A stretch of 39,322 bases of DNA, from NCBI GenBank assembly GCA_012270995.1, contig JAAXHG010000101.1, forward strand, positions 1 through 39,322, read 5' to 3'. Numbering within the stretch: position 1 is the first letter of the stretch; the number at the start of each line of letters is the position of its first letter. The translations under genes and the position numbers were made by a program. This document shows, in pieces, positions 17,615 through 25,911 of this stretch. A model generated the notes under the pieces. It was not told the DNA's origin, searched no databases, and saw nothing but the letters and a program-made list of their open reading frames with translations. Source of the DNA: Vicinamibacteraceae bacterium. GTDB taxonomy: Bacteria; Acidobacteriota; Thermoanaerobaculia; Multivoradales; Multivoraceae.

Positions 17615-17983
17615 TTGTTGGACGACCCCACCACCGACGTGGTGGCCGTCTACGACCACGTTCTCGGCGACCTGGAGCGGTGGGATCTGGTCGCTGTCGT
17701 TGAGGGGCTGCAACGCGAGCTTCATCATGTGTCGATCGCCGCTTGGGGACCGCCGAAGTCTGTCTGCGACCTCTGGAAGCGAATGGCCGACGCCTGTTGG
17801 GAACGCTACGAAAACTGCCAGAAGGCAAACAAGCACTCGCGGCGCCCGTGTCAGAACATCAAGGAAGAATGCGAGGGTTGGGACAAGGACCTGGAAAGCT
17901 GCGACGGGGGCGACGACGGCGACGACGACTGCGAAGATGACGACGGCGACGGCGTCGGAAACAACGGCCAGATCTGTGGCTGA
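17615..17983 (+). CDS. Asp-rich, Cys-containing secreted-type protein of unknown function (3' part)
   Basis: From ATG 17615 this is 122 residues, but the open frame extends left without a stop to about 17390 and probably belongs to the signal peptide at 17316. The upstream extension carries a DANGDGVVW motif like a dockerin or EF-hand calcium loop. The ATG-started part contains eight or so Cys residues (CDLW, ADACWERYENC, RPCQNIKEEC, ESC, DDDC, QIC) and an extremely acidic tail of Asp/Gly repeats that would also bind divalent cations. I do not recognise the family. A secreted or periplasmic calcium-binding protein stabilised by disulfides is the most reasonable guess. It ends 43 nt before the next secreted protein, possibly in one operon. 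Confidence 0.5.
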   Translation: MLDDPTTDVVAVYDHVLGDLERWDLVAVVEGLQRELHHVSIAAWGPPKSVCDLWKRMADACWERYENCQKANKHSRRPCQNIKEECEGWDKDLESCDGGDDGDDDCEDDDGDGVGNNGQICG

Positions 17984-18026
17984 CCCTATTGAACTTCCGT
18001 TCAGCTCTCACGGGAGCCATCCACAG

Positions 18027-20300
18027 GTGATCGCAAGCAAGCCAGGAGTTATGTTGGCCTTGGCGTTGTCCGCCGTTGCCGCCGTGGCCACGGCCAGCGA
18101 GACGGCCGAAGTCGAGGTCCTTCTCGATTTTCGCGGCCAGCACCGGGGGACGCTGCCGGAAGAGGCAACCGTGTACGCAGCAGACCCCGCGACCCGCGAG
18201 CCGCTGATCTCCTGGGCCGTGGCGCCGGCGTCGCGGGATCGGCGTTTCGTACTTGCGTTGCCGGAGCGGCAGGAGGGCTGGCTTCTCTGGGCGCGGGTGC
18301 CCGGCTGGTGGGGGCCCGCGCGCTACGTCGAGGCGGACCGGACGGCTGCATCGCTCGTTCTCGTGCCTCAAGGTGTCGTGCGCTTCGCCCTTGACGGCGT
18401 CGACCGGGCCGTGGACGAGCTCCGGCCGGGCGACGTGTGGATCGCCGGTCGGATCGATGTAGGGGCTTCCGGACTGACACGTGGAGTTCAAGGTGGGCCT
18501 TGCGCCGTGGACCGCGACCGGAGCAGGCGCGAGGTGTTCATCGCCTGTCCGTTCGCCCTCGGCGCGCGAGCCGACTTCCGGGTGCGGCTGGGGCCCTTCC
18601 TGCCTCTGTTGCGGTCCGACGTGACTGTCGCGGTCGATACGGATCTTGGTCTGGTCGAGCCGGTTCGTGGCGCCGCGGTGACCGGTCATCTGGCTTCGGT
18701 CGATGGGTCGGCTCGGGTCTTCCGGTTGCGACAGCGGCGGGCGCCGCTGGCCTTTCCCTGGTCGGCCTGGACCGACTCTTCGGGCGTCTTCCGGTTCGAG
18801 GGCCTGTCGCCCGGCACATACGAACTCCGGTTGACCGGCTCGGTCGAGAACTGGCCGGTCCGCGTCGAGTCGCTGTCCGACTCGGTCGACCTGGGCCAGC
18901 TTTCGTCGTCGGCCGGGAATGTCCTTGCCGTGACCTTTGGAACGCCGCTCGGCATCGAAGCGGAGCGTCTCAGGCCTGTCGTGAGCCGGGTGAAGCTGGG
19001 AACCGGCGACAAGGTCGAGTCGCGCCGCGGCCGCTACGAACCGGACATGCAACGTGCCGACGGCGCTTTCGCGTGGCGCGGCCTTCCCTCGGGCGACTAC
19101 GAAGTCGACGTTTCCGACGACCGGGGGAACCGTTGGCGGCGCGAGGTGCTTCGCTCCCACGGTCAGGATCATCACTACGTCGAACTCGATGCCGTAACCC
19201 TGGAGGGCCGCATTGAGCGCGGAGGGGCGCCGTTGGAGGACGTAATGGTCTGGTTCGGCGGTCTGTGGGGTGCCGAACGTGTTTCCTTCCGCAGTGGCGA
19301 GGAGGGGCGTTTCGGCGGCCTCCTGCCGCGCGAGGGCCACTGGCCGGTCGAAGTGACGCCTTTGCCCGCATGCGATCCGTGCGAAGGGGGTTGGGACACT
19401 GACGGGTGGGAGGGCTTCGACGGCCTCGCCCTCGATGACGCCGGTTCGGTCGAGGTCCTGGCGGACGTCGATGGCTTCGCCAGGGTCTCGATCGACCTTG
19501 CCGCCGGCAGCGTGTCCGGTCGCGTGTCGTGGCGGCACGCCGAGACCGGCGCTGTCGAGCCGGTTGAGGGGGCGTTCGTCTGGGTGATGTCCGAGTCGCC
19601 CTTTGTCGGCGGCCCGGACGATGTCCTGCCGCCGCGGCAGTGGCGGCGGGCTACCGACGCCAGGGGCCGGTTCGAGATTGGCGGCCTGCCTGACGGCCAA
19701 TACGTGGTCTGGGCCGACGCCTGGCTGGGGGAGCGGAATCACGAGTCGCCGGAGTATCGGTTCGCGGTGACTGGCGGCGACCCGGTCGACAGCCTCGATC
19801 TTCGCCTGGAGCGCCGGCAGCCGTTCACGGTAGTGGTTCGCTCCGGCGGCGCGCCGGTAGCCGGCGCGCAGACCTTCGTCTACGTTCCGGGGAGCGATCG
19901 GGGCGTGCACTCCAATCGCCGCACGGACGGCGCGGGGACGGCCGAGCACTCGTTGCAGGAAGCGGCCGAAGTCGACGTCGTGGTTCGGGCCGAGGGTTTG
20001 GGCATGGTCGGGTGGCGGTTCGACGTGCGCGACGGCCCATCGGTGACGATCGAGATGGCGTCCGACCGCGGAACGCTCCGAGTTCCGAAGAGGTGGCAAG
20101 CCTCCCTGGTCACGCCCGGCGGGGTCTCGATCCCGGTCTTCGTCCTGGAGGGGATCAACGACTATGGCCAGGTTCTGGCCGACGATGATGAGTTCGTGAT
20201 CCGTGATTTGGCGCCCGGAAGCTGGATGTGGTGTCCGTCGCCGGGTCCGTGCATCGCCGCCGACGTGCGTCCCTGGGCCGAAACCAGCGTCTCGGAGTAG
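18027..20300 (+). CDS. Large secreted protein with carboxypeptidase-regulatory-like repeats
   Basis: GTG 18027 gives a 757-residue protein with a signal peptide (hydrophobic LALALSAVAAVATAS, residues about 10-24) and GGGAG 10 nt upstream; ATG 18051 is in frame but only 2 nt from AGGAG. The rest is a series of beta-sandwich modules of the CarboxypepD-regulatory/prealbumin-like type. Each has a pattern of V-x-G-x-V, added values, then GRFEIGGLPDGQYVV or GVFRFEGLSPGTYELRL, for example near residues 250, 360, 400, 510 and 590. Such modules occur in secreted adhesion or transport-associated proteins; no enzyme motif is seen. The function is unknown beyond an extracytoplasmic binding role. The gene follows the Asp-rich protein on the same strand. 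Confidence 0.8.
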   Translation: MIASKPGVMLALALSAVAAVATASETAEVEVLLDFRGQHRGTLPEEATVYAADPATREPLISWAVAPASRDRRFVLALPERQEGWLLWARVPGWWGPARYVEADRTAASLVLVPQGVVRFALDGVDRAVDELRPGDVWIAGRIDVGASGLTRGVQGGPCAVDRDRSRREVFIACPFALGARADFRVRLGPFLPLLRSDVTVAVDTDLGLVEPVRGAAVTGHLASVDGSARVFRLRQRRAPLAFPWSAWTDSSGVFRFEGLSPGTYELRLTGSVENWPVRVESLSDSVDLGQLSSSAGNVLAVTFGTPLGIEAERLRPVVSRVKLGTGDKVESRRGRYEPDMQRADGAFAWRGLPSGDYEVDVSDDRGNRWRREVLRSHGQDHHYVELDAVTLEGRIERGGAPLEDVMVWFGGLWGAERVSFRSGEEGRFGGLLPREGHWPVEVTPLPACDPCEGGWDTDGWEGFDGLALDDAGSVEVLADVDGFARVSIDLAAGSVSGRVSWRHAETGAVEPVEGAFVWVMSESPFVGGPDDVLPPRQWRRATDARGRFEIGGLPDGQYVVWADAWLGERNHESPEYRFAVTGGDPVDSLDLRLERRQPFTVVVRSGGAPVAGAQTFVYVPGSDRGVHSNRRTDGAGTAEHSLQEAAEVDVVVRAEGLGMVGWRFDVRDGPSVTIEMASDRGTLRVPKRWQASLVTPGGVSIPVFVLEGINDYGQVLADDDEFVIRDLAPGSWMWCPSPGPCIAADVRPWAETSVSE

Positions 20301-20369
20301 CGCTCGCTGGCCTTTACGCGGGGCGGCGTAGCCGGAGTCGAGGGATGCGGGCTAACATGCCATGCATCC

Positions 20370-21482
20370 GTGGTCGGAGAGCCGTTTCCCTGGAACGCCA
20401 GGCCCACCTGGCTGTGCTGGTCGGGCGGAAAAGACTCGGCTTGGGCTCTCCGGGAGCTTCGAGTCGACGCGTCCTTCCAGGTCCGGGGACTGATCAGCCT
20501 CGTGAACGAGAAGAACGGCCGGGTGATTCTCCACGGCGTGCGCCATACCCTGATTCAGCGGCAGGCGGAGGCGGTCGGGTTGCCGCTGCGGTTCATTCCG
20601 CTCGACTGGACGTCGTCGAGAGGCGAACGCAATGCGGCCCTGGCGCGGGGTTTCGGAGACGTGCGGGCGGATGGGGCGGCTTGCGTCGCCTTTGGCGATC
20701 TGTTCGCGTTGGAGGGGCGCGATCGACGCTTGCTCGTCACTGCCGACTCGGGTCTTGAGGTCGTGTTTCCGCTCTGGAATCGGGATACGCGGACCCATTC
20801 GGTGGAGATGCTGGAGGCCGGTCTGTCGGCCTGGGTGTGCTCCGTCGATACCGGGTTCCTGCCGGCGAATCTCGTGGGGCGCCGGTTCGATGCGGACTTC
20901 GTGGCCGGATTGCCCGAGGGCGTCGACCCCTGTGGCGGGAACGACGAGTTTCACACGTTCGTGGAATGGGCGCCCGGCTGGGACCGTCGCGTGCGGGTCG
21001 AACCGACCCGCTCGATCGAGGTGTACGACGCCGCCTTCGCGGAGATGGAGCCGCTGCCGGAACGCGAAGCGTCAGGCGACGCCGGTGTAGGCGCCGGCGT
21101 CGCCGCGATTCGCGCGGTTGATCGCTCCGCGCCGCCGCGGATCGATCCGTTCAGCCACTTCGGGAGACTGGACCGCGTGCGACGCCACGTCGACCGCCGC
21201 ATCGCCGAAGATCTGACTGTCGACGTGGTCGCCAGGGTCGCCGCGATGTCGCGCGGTGGCTTCTCCCGGTACTTCCGGGAACACGTCGGGACGACGTTCG
21301 CGGGTTGGCTGGCATGCCGCCGGATCGAACGCGCGTGCCAGCTCCTCCGCGAAACCAATGACGCGGTGAGCCGAATCGCCGAAGCGGTCGGCTTCCACAG
21401 CGAAAGGACGTTCCGTCGGGCCTTCCACGAACGGATGGACTGCAGCCCTTCGGAGTACAGGAGGAAGGCGCTTGAGGAGTAG
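20370..21482 (+). CDS. Dph6/DUF71-type ATP pyrophosphatase fused to an AraC-family DNA-binding domain
   Basis: A 370-residue protein from GTG 20370. Residues 1 to about 225 are an N-type ATP pyrophosphatase of the Dph6 (DUF71) family: CWSGGKDSAWALREL holds the PP-loop SGGKDS at 18-23, and GGNDEFHTFVEW with E193-F-H-T is the family's second signature. Eukaryotic and archaeal Dph6 amidates diphthine; bacterial members have unknown substrates. Residues about 265-370 are an AraC-type double helix-turn-helix: LTVDVVARVAAMSRGGFSRYFRE and RIAEAVGFHSERTFRRAFHE followed by SPSEYRR. The two are in one uninterrupted frame joined by an Ala/Gly-rich linker. This would be a transcription factor whose effector domain is a nucleotide-activating enzyme. 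I know no such fusion. The start is uncertain by a few residues; 69 nt separate it from the previous gene. Confidence 0.85.
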   Translation: MVGEPFPWNARPTWLCWSGGKDSAWALRELRVDASFQVRGLISLVNEKNGRVILHGVRHTLIQRQAEAVGLPLRFIPLDWTSSRGERNAALARGFGDVRADGAACVAFGDLFALEGRDRRLLVTADSGLEVVFPLWNRDTRTHSVEMLEAGLSAWVCSVDTGFLPANLVGRRFDADFVAGLPEGVDPCGGNDEFHTFVEWAPGWDRRVRVEPTRSIEVYDAAFAEMEPLPEREASGDAGVGAGVAAIRAVDRSAPPRIDPFSHFGRLDRVRRHVDRRIAEDLTVDVVARVAAMSRGGFSRYFREHVGTTFAGWLACRRIERACQLLRETNDAVSRIAEAVGFHSERTFRRAFHERMDCSPSEYRRKALEE

Positions 21483-21500
21483 CCAGGCGGACGCTGGCGG

Positions 21501-21920
21501 TCAGAACGGATTGACAACGGTCAGCGATTCGATCTCCTGGCCGTCCGGCAGGTCTTCGCTGTAGAGCACGTTGCAGTTCGACTCCAGGGCCGCCGCGACG
21601 ATCAGCGAATCGTAGAAGCTGAATCGCCACCGCCGGTGGAGCGAGAGCGCCGTTTCGTAGAGGGAGATGCTCGGGAAGACGGAGCAGAGTGGATCCAGCA
21701 CCTCACGCAGGTAGCGAAGAGCCTGTTCGTCCGAGAGTGGACGCTCGAACTTCCGTAGGGCCACGTTCAGGAACTCCTGCACGACCTGGGAACTCACCAC
21801 TCCGTCGCCGGTCCCCAGTGCATGCTCCACGAGACCGAGGGCGCGAGCTTGTTTTTCCGGGTCGCGTCGATCGAAGGTGTAGACGAGGACATTGGTGTCG
21901 AGGAAGAACTCAGCGGGCAT
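21501..21920 (-). CDS. PIN-domain ribonuclease toxin, VapC-like
   Basis: A 139-residue PIN-domain protein, probably a sequence-specific ribonuclease toxin. The acidic active-site residues are visible: D8 in FFLDTNVLVY, E49 in SQVVQEFLNVAL, D104 in SFYDSLIVAAAL and the E122-D123 pair in VLYSEDLPDG. The family length is about 130-150. It overlaps the antitoxin gene by 11 nt on the same strand, as usual in toxin-antitoxin pairs, and is last in that transcript. It converges with the DUF71-AraC gene with 18 nt between the stops. Confidence 0.85.
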   Translation of the reverse strand: MPAEFFLDTNVLVYTFDRRDPEKQARALGLVEHALGTGDGVVSSQVVQEFLNVALRKFERPLSDEQALRYLREVLDPLCSVFPSISLYETALSLHRRWRFSFYDSLIVAAALESNCNVLYSEDLPDGQEIESLTVVNPF

Positions 21921-22137
21921 TCATCTCATCCCGCGAGAACCGACGGCCCGCCGAAACCTCCGTCGTCGCTTCCATGAATCGGTGGTAGTCCCTGACCCGG
22001 CGTTCGCCTTGCTGACTTCGGGCGTACTGTCCGAGCCAGACACGGAACTCCGCGTTCAGAGTCGTCTTTCTTCGTCGGGCTTCTTCGCGAGCGGCCTCTA
22101 TGAGCCGTGCGTCGGCGCTGAGGGTGATGTTCCTCAC
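21910..22137 (-). CDS. Antitoxin, ribbon-helix-helix type
   Basis: A 75-residue protein that begins RNITLSADARLIEAAREEARRRKTTLNAEFRVWL, a short beta-strand followed by two helices (motif split as NITLSADARLIEAA and TTLNAEFRVWLGQY), typical of VapB-like ribbon-helix-helix antitoxins. The C-terminal part (about 45-75) is charged and would wrap the PIN toxin. The start is GTG 22137 with GAGGAAG upstream. Twin GTGTACAC palindromes 18-45 nt upstream are the expected autoregulatory operator. Confidence 0.75.
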   Translation of the reverse strand: MRNITLSADARLIEAAREEARRRKTTLNAEFRVWLGQYARSQQGERRVRDYHRFMEATTEVSAGRRFSRDEMNAR

Positions 22138-22154
22138 GGCTTCCTCACCATCGC

Positions 22155-22183
22155 AGTGTACACGAGGAGATAGTGTACACGAG
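22155..22183 (-). promoter_or_regulatory. Twin palindromic operator of the toxin-antitoxin pair
   Basis: AGTGTACACGAG is repeated at 22155-22166 and 22172-22183. Each copy holds the perfect palindrome GTGTACAC (22156-22163 and 22173-22180), 17 bp apart. The place directly upstream of the antitoxin start fits binding by two ribbon-helix-helix dimers and autorepression. The site also lies just after the end of the VWFA-related gene on the same strand. Confidence 0.6.
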
Positions 22184-22192
22184 ATGCGTGAC

Positions 22193-23968
22193 CTAACGCC
22201 CCTCGGTCGCGGTGTCTCCGGTAGGCACGGTCACCGGCTCGCGCAGGAGTGAGGTCACCCCCGTCGTCTCGTCGCGGACGCCGACGGCGACCTGGAACCC
22301 GCCCTCGGGCAGGTTCATCGCCACTTCGACGCGGTACTTGCCGTCCACGGCCGGAACGCCGGTCTCGCCGCCGACGGCGATCGTCTTCTGCCGCACGGTC
22401 GTCCGGGCGCCCTTCTCGTCCTCGACGGCGACCAGCCAGAGGCGGAGCTGAGCGCTCGCGTTCGGCGACACGCCGTCCCTTCCGGGCAAGGTCACGACGG
22501 ACTCCGCCGGCACGCTGACGCCGACGGTCAACTCGTGGGCCTTGTTCTCCAGGGGGTTGGTGGCGCCGAACTCGAGTGTTGCTCCGAGCGGATTCTCGGG
22601 GTTGCCCAGGTAGGCGACCGAGAGCAGGCGCTCCGCAAGCCGCTCGTCCAGCGACTTGTCGCGGTAGGTGCTCCGGTACTCGATCCTCCGCCCCTTGTCG
22701 GCGCCGGGCGCGAGCAACACGGAAATCTGTCGCACCTCGCCCAGCTTGCGCTCCTCGGGGAAGAAACCGAGGGAGTAGGAGGCCGAGAGCTGACCGGTCA
22801 TGTCGTCCAGGAGGATCGCCAGGTCGTTGGCATTGATCAGAGCCTTGCCGCCGGTTTCGTTGGCCAGCAGGTACAAGCCGCTCTGCGCGTTCGTCGACCG
22901 GAGGCCGACATTGCGGAAAGAAGGAGCCCGGCTGGGGTTGTCGAGCGAGATGTCGGGACTTGCGCTCCTGAGGCCGGCCGCATCCACGCCATAGAACGTG
23001 ACCCGGTTGGCGTTGGCATGAGCGGAGATCCGGTTGAAACGGCGACTCTCGTCGTACTGCACCATCTCCGACATCGTCTCCGAGGTCGCGGTGGGCCTCA
23101 GGTCCCTGCAGAGCTCGTTGCCCAGGAAGTCGAGAACGGAGATGCCCGGTCGTTGGGGCAGGCCGTCGGTGATGTACAGGACGGCCTTCTTGCCCGGGAC
23201 GCCGGACAGCGTCGTGACCAGATCGGCCAGACCGTCCACCGCAATCGCCGCGTTCGTTGCCTGGTTGTCCGCGTACTGCCTCGCCAGCGACAGCAGCTCG
23301 CCCCAGTTGTCCTCACAGGGACGGCAGTAGGGCGTCATCCTGCAGAACTCGTCGCTGTCGATCAGGCTCCTGATCGCGAAACGGCGGGCACCTTCGCCGT
23401 TCTGGATCGCGCGCGGCGACGCCTTGGGAACGCTCGCGGCCACTTCCAGGATCGCGTCGAGGTCGCCCGTCGGCGGGACGAGCACTTCGATCCGGTTGAC
23501 GAACCGCGCCAGCATGAAGCTCGCGTCCATGAACCGCCACGGTTCGACCGCGGCTTCGAGTCGGCGCAGCAGCCGGGTGCGGTGAGACGGATAGATGTTC
23601 GCGTCGTCCAGGTAGAAGACCACGGTGAGCGAGCCCTCGTCCTCAGCGCCCGACGCACCCTCGCTGCGGACGATGGGGCGCTCCTTCTTTCGACGCCCGG
23701 TCCGTTCCTCCATGTAGATCGCCGACTCGAAGAAGTTCGTGATCTCGACCGGCCGGCCGTCCACGTAGAGCTCGAAGTCCTCGCGTGCCAGTCCCTTGAT
23801 CGGACGCCCCTTCCTGTCCGTGACGACGACGTCGACCTCGACCACCTGGACATCGATTGTGTCGACGAAGGTCTGACTCGGTTGGGCTTGAAGGAGTTCC
23901 GCGCTGGCGAGACAGAGCACCAGTGCGAGCAACTGGATCCATCCTCTTCCGCGGTCAGTCGATGTCAC
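22193..23968 (-). CDS. VWFA-related secreted protein, acidobacterial type
   Basis: A 591-residue protein with a signal peptide (hydrophobic IQLLALVLCLASAELLQAQ). Residues about 35-80 show the motif VQVVEVDVVVTDRKGRPIKGLAREDFELYVDGRPVEI (here given in parts: VVVTDRKG, GLAREDFELYVDG), the start of the VWFA-related domain multiplied in Acidobacteriota. The von Willebrand A-like part has LTVVFYLDDAN as a degenerate metal-site strand, VPGKKAVLYITDGLPQ and a long tail of beta-structure. Members are secreted or periplasmic; their function is unknown, presumably protein binding. It is divergent from the EamA gene with a 106-nt gap. Two Cys pairs (CRMTPYCRPC) may form disulfides. Confidence 0.85.
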   Translation of the reverse strand: MTSTDRGRGWIQLLALVLCLASAELLQAQPSQTFVDTIDVQVVEVDVVVTDRKGRPIKGLAREDFELYVDGRPVEITNFFESAIYMEERTGRRKKERPIVRSEGASGAEDEGSLTVVFYLDDANIYPSHRTRLLRRLEAAVEPWRFMDASFMLARFVNRIEVLVPPTGDLDAILEVAASVPKASPRAIQNGEGARRFAIRSLIDSDEFCRMTPYCRPCEDNWGELLSLARQYADNQATNAAIAVDGLADLVTTLSGVPGKKAVLYITDGLPQRPGISVLDFLGNELCRDLRPTATSETMSEMVQYDESRRFNRISAHANANRVTFYGVDAAGLRSASPDISLDNPSRAPSFRNVGLRSTNAQSGLYLLANETGGKALINANDLAILLDDMTGQLSASYSLGFFPEERKLGEVRQISVLLAPGADKGRRIEYRSTYRDKSLDERLAERLLSVAYLGNPENPLGATLEFGATNPLENKAHELTVGVSVPAESVVTLPGRDGVSPNASAQLRLWLVAVEDEKGARTTVRQKTIAVGGETGVPAVDGKYRVEVAMNLPEGGFQVAVGVRDETTGVTSLLREPVTVPTGDTATEGR

Positions 23969-24074
23969 GAGCGCGCGTCTTTCGACCCGTTTCTGGCGGG
24001 TTCGTGAGATTCTCGTCGAGGAACAGCAAGGTTCATGCCCGCTACCATAGCGACTTGTAGCTGAGTAGCTCCCG

Positions 24075-25103
24075 ATGACGTCCCGCTCCTCGGCGGCGCT
24101 TCAGGCGATCGTCGCCGGCATCCTGTTCTCGACCGGTGGCGCCGCGGTCAAGGCGACGGAACTCGATGCGTGGCAGGTGGCGGGGACGCGGTCCCTGATC
24201 GCGGCCGCGGTGCTGCTGTTCGCGTTTCCCGCGGCGCGGAGATGGGCGGGTGGCGTGGGCGGGGAGAGCGGAGTGGCCGCGGTCTTCGGCTGGCGGCGCA
24301 GCCCGGCGCGGCGTCGCGCCCTCCTCCTCACCCTGGGGACCGGCTGCTGCTACTGCCTGACCCTGGTGCTGTTCGTCCACGCGGCCAAGCGGACGACGGC
24401 GGCCGAGACGATCTTCCTGCAGTCGACGGCGCCGCTGTTCGTGCTGCTGCTCTCGCCCATCCTGCTGCGGGAGCGACCGGCCGGCCGGCAGCTTCTGTTC
24501 GTGCCGCTGTTCGGCGCCGGCCTGGTGATGGCGTTCTTCGGCGGCGCCGATGCCGGGGCCACCGCGCCGGATCCCCGGACGGGGAACGTGCTCGCTACCT
24601 TCTGCGGCCTGGCGTACGGTCTGACGCTGATCGGTCTGCGCGCCGCGGGCCGGTCGCCGCCGGCGGGACGGGCGGCCGGTACGAGCCGCGGTACGTCCTC
24701 TGCGCGGGGCGACGCTCCTGTCCGCCCACCCGGGATCGCGGCCGCCGCGTGCGGCAACGTGATCGTCTGCCTCGCGTGCCTGCCGGTGATGGCGCCGCTT
24801 GGCTCGGCCGCTCCCGGCGACCTCCTGATCGTGGCGTATCTCGGGCTGTTCCAGGTCGCGCTCGCCTACGTCTTCGTGACCCGTGCCGCCCGCATCCTGC
24901 AGGCGCCCGTGGTCGCCCTCCTGCTGCTGCTGGAACCGGCGCTCACTCCGTTCTGGGCGATGTGGTTCCACGGCGAGCAACCGCATCTGCTCACCTGGCT
25001 GGGCGGAGGCGTGGTTGCGCTGGCGACGGTGTTGCTGGCGACCGTGGCGGGGGCGCCGGAGGAAGAAGGAACGACGCCTTCGGTCTCGCGCGACGTTCCC
25101 TGA
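24075..25103 (+). CDS. EamA/DMT-family transporter
   Basis: A 342-residue inner-membrane protein with about ten hydrophobic segments in two repeated halves, as in the drug/metabolite transporter superfamily. The first half starts AIVAGILFSTGGAAVKA and includes TTAAETIFLQSTAPLFVLLLSP; the second has VAYLGLFQVALAYVFVTRAARILQAPVVALLLLLEPALTPFWA (parts: LAYVFVTRAA and LLLLEPALTPFWA), the classic EamA ending. A soluble Pro/Arg/Ser-rich loop near residues 192-218 separates the halves and is longer than usual. The substrate cannot be predicted. ATG 24075 has no strong ribosome site. A type B repeat begins 1 nt after the stop. Confidence 0.88.
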   Translation: MTSRSSAALQAIVAGILFSTGGAAVKATELDAWQVAGTRSLIAAAVLLFAFPAARRWAGGVGGESGVAAVFGWRRSPARRRALLLTLGTGCCYCLTLVLFVHAAKRTTAAETIFLQSTAPLFVLLLSPILLRERPAGRQLLFVPLFGAGLVMAFFGGADAGATAPDPRTGNVLATFCGLAYGLTLIGLRAAGRSPPAGRAAGTSRGTSSARGDAPVRPPGIAAAACGNVIVCLACLPVMAPLGSAAPGDLLIVAYLGLFQVALAYVFVTRAARILQAPVVALLLLLEPALTPFWAMWFHGEQPHLLTWLGGGVVALATVLLATVAGAPEEEGTTPSVSRDVP

Positions 25104-25104
25104 A

Positions 25105-25231
25105 GCCGACGAGGATGTCGGCGCACCCGGTGTGCAACGGCTCATCGTGCTGGTTCTGCTAAACAATCGTTCTCTGCGGCGTCTTCACCACTGAACCCAC
25201 CCGGGTGCCGGCGCCGGGCCGGCGCACCCGG
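25105..25231 (+). repeat. Two type B palindromic repeats between eamA-like and sigma-factor genes
   Basis: Unit one, 25105-25133: GCCGAC and GTCGGC pair over a 6-nt loop, then GCACCCGGTGT, with 15 nt identical to the hisC copy. Unit two, 25201-25231: CCGGGTGCCGGC pairs with GCCGGCGCACCCGG with a 2-nt bulge. The 67 nt between are AT-richer and may contain the sigma-factor promoter, though no clear boxes were found. Confidence 0.5.
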
Positions 25232-25248
25232 AGCCAAGGAGGCACCGT

Positions 25249-25911
25249 TTGACGATTGCAAGCGTTTCGATGACCGAAGGACCGCCCGCAGTGCCTCCCG
25301 CCACGCCGGACTCCGCCGTGGACGGCCTCCGGGGTCTCTTCGAGGAGCACCACCGGCTGATCTTCCACACGGCCTACCGCGTCACGGGCAACCCGTCCGA
25401 CGCGGAGGACGTGCTGCAGACGATCTTCCTGCGGCTGCTCAACCGGCCGCCGGAGTCGCTCGACACCGCGAAGGCCGGCGGCTACCTGCGGCGGGCGGCG
25501 ATCAACGCCTCGCTCGACCTGATCCGTTCACGCAAACGCTCGCGCCTCGTGGCGCTGGACCAGCAGGTCCTCGAGGAAGTGGGACCGTCCTCCGCGGTGG
25601 AGAGCGATCCGGCGCGGCGCTTCGCCTCGCTGGAGCTGCGCGACCGGCTGCGGCGCGAGCTGGCCAACGTGAACCCGCGCGCGGCCGAGATGTTCGTGCT
25701 GCGCTACTTCGAGGGCTACCGGAACTCCGAGATCGGGCCGATGCTGGGTACGTCGCGCATGACCGTGGCGGTGACGCTGCACCGGCTGCGCAAGCGCCTG
25801 AGCGCGGCGCTCGCGGAGGAGGACGCCACGGGCGCCGCGGCCGGGGAATTGGAACAGGACGGACAGGAAGGCCAGAAAGACCAGGAAGAAACGCGGAGGA
25901 TGCCGCAATGA
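25249..25911 (+). CDS. RNA polymerase ECF-type sigma factor
   Basis: A 220-residue sigma-70-family protein. The start is TTG 25249, fixed by AAGGAGG at 25236-25242 with a 6-nt spacer; the first in-frame ATG is seven codons later. Region 2 (about residues 30-100) has HHRLIFHTAYRVTGNPSDAEDVLQTIFLRLL, given here as two blocks AYRVTGNPSDAEDVLQ and IFLRLL. Region 4 (about 130-195) has MFVLRYFEGYRNSEIGPML followed by SRMTVAVTLHRLRKRL. No region 3 is present, as usual for ECF factors. The acidic Gln/Glu tail is extra. It overlaps the FecR-type gene by ATGA, which makes that protein the likely anti-sigma partner and sensor. Confidence 0.88.
   Translation: MTIASVSMTEGPPAVPPATPDSAVDGLRGLFEEHHRLIFHTAYRVTGNPSDAEDVLQTIFLRLLNRPPESLDTAKAGGYLRRAAINASLDLIRSRKRSRLVALDQQVLEEVGPSSAVESDPARRFASLELRDRLRRELANVNPRAAEMFVLRYFEGYRNSEIGPMLGTSRMTVAVTLHRLRKRLSAALAEEDATGAAAGELEQDGQEGQKDQEETRRMPQ

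Noticed and set aside
17700..18026. Extending the large secreted protein upstream to 17700
   Set aside because: That part overlaps the Asp-rich gene in another frame and would bury the signal peptide; GTG 18027 gives a proper N-terminus.
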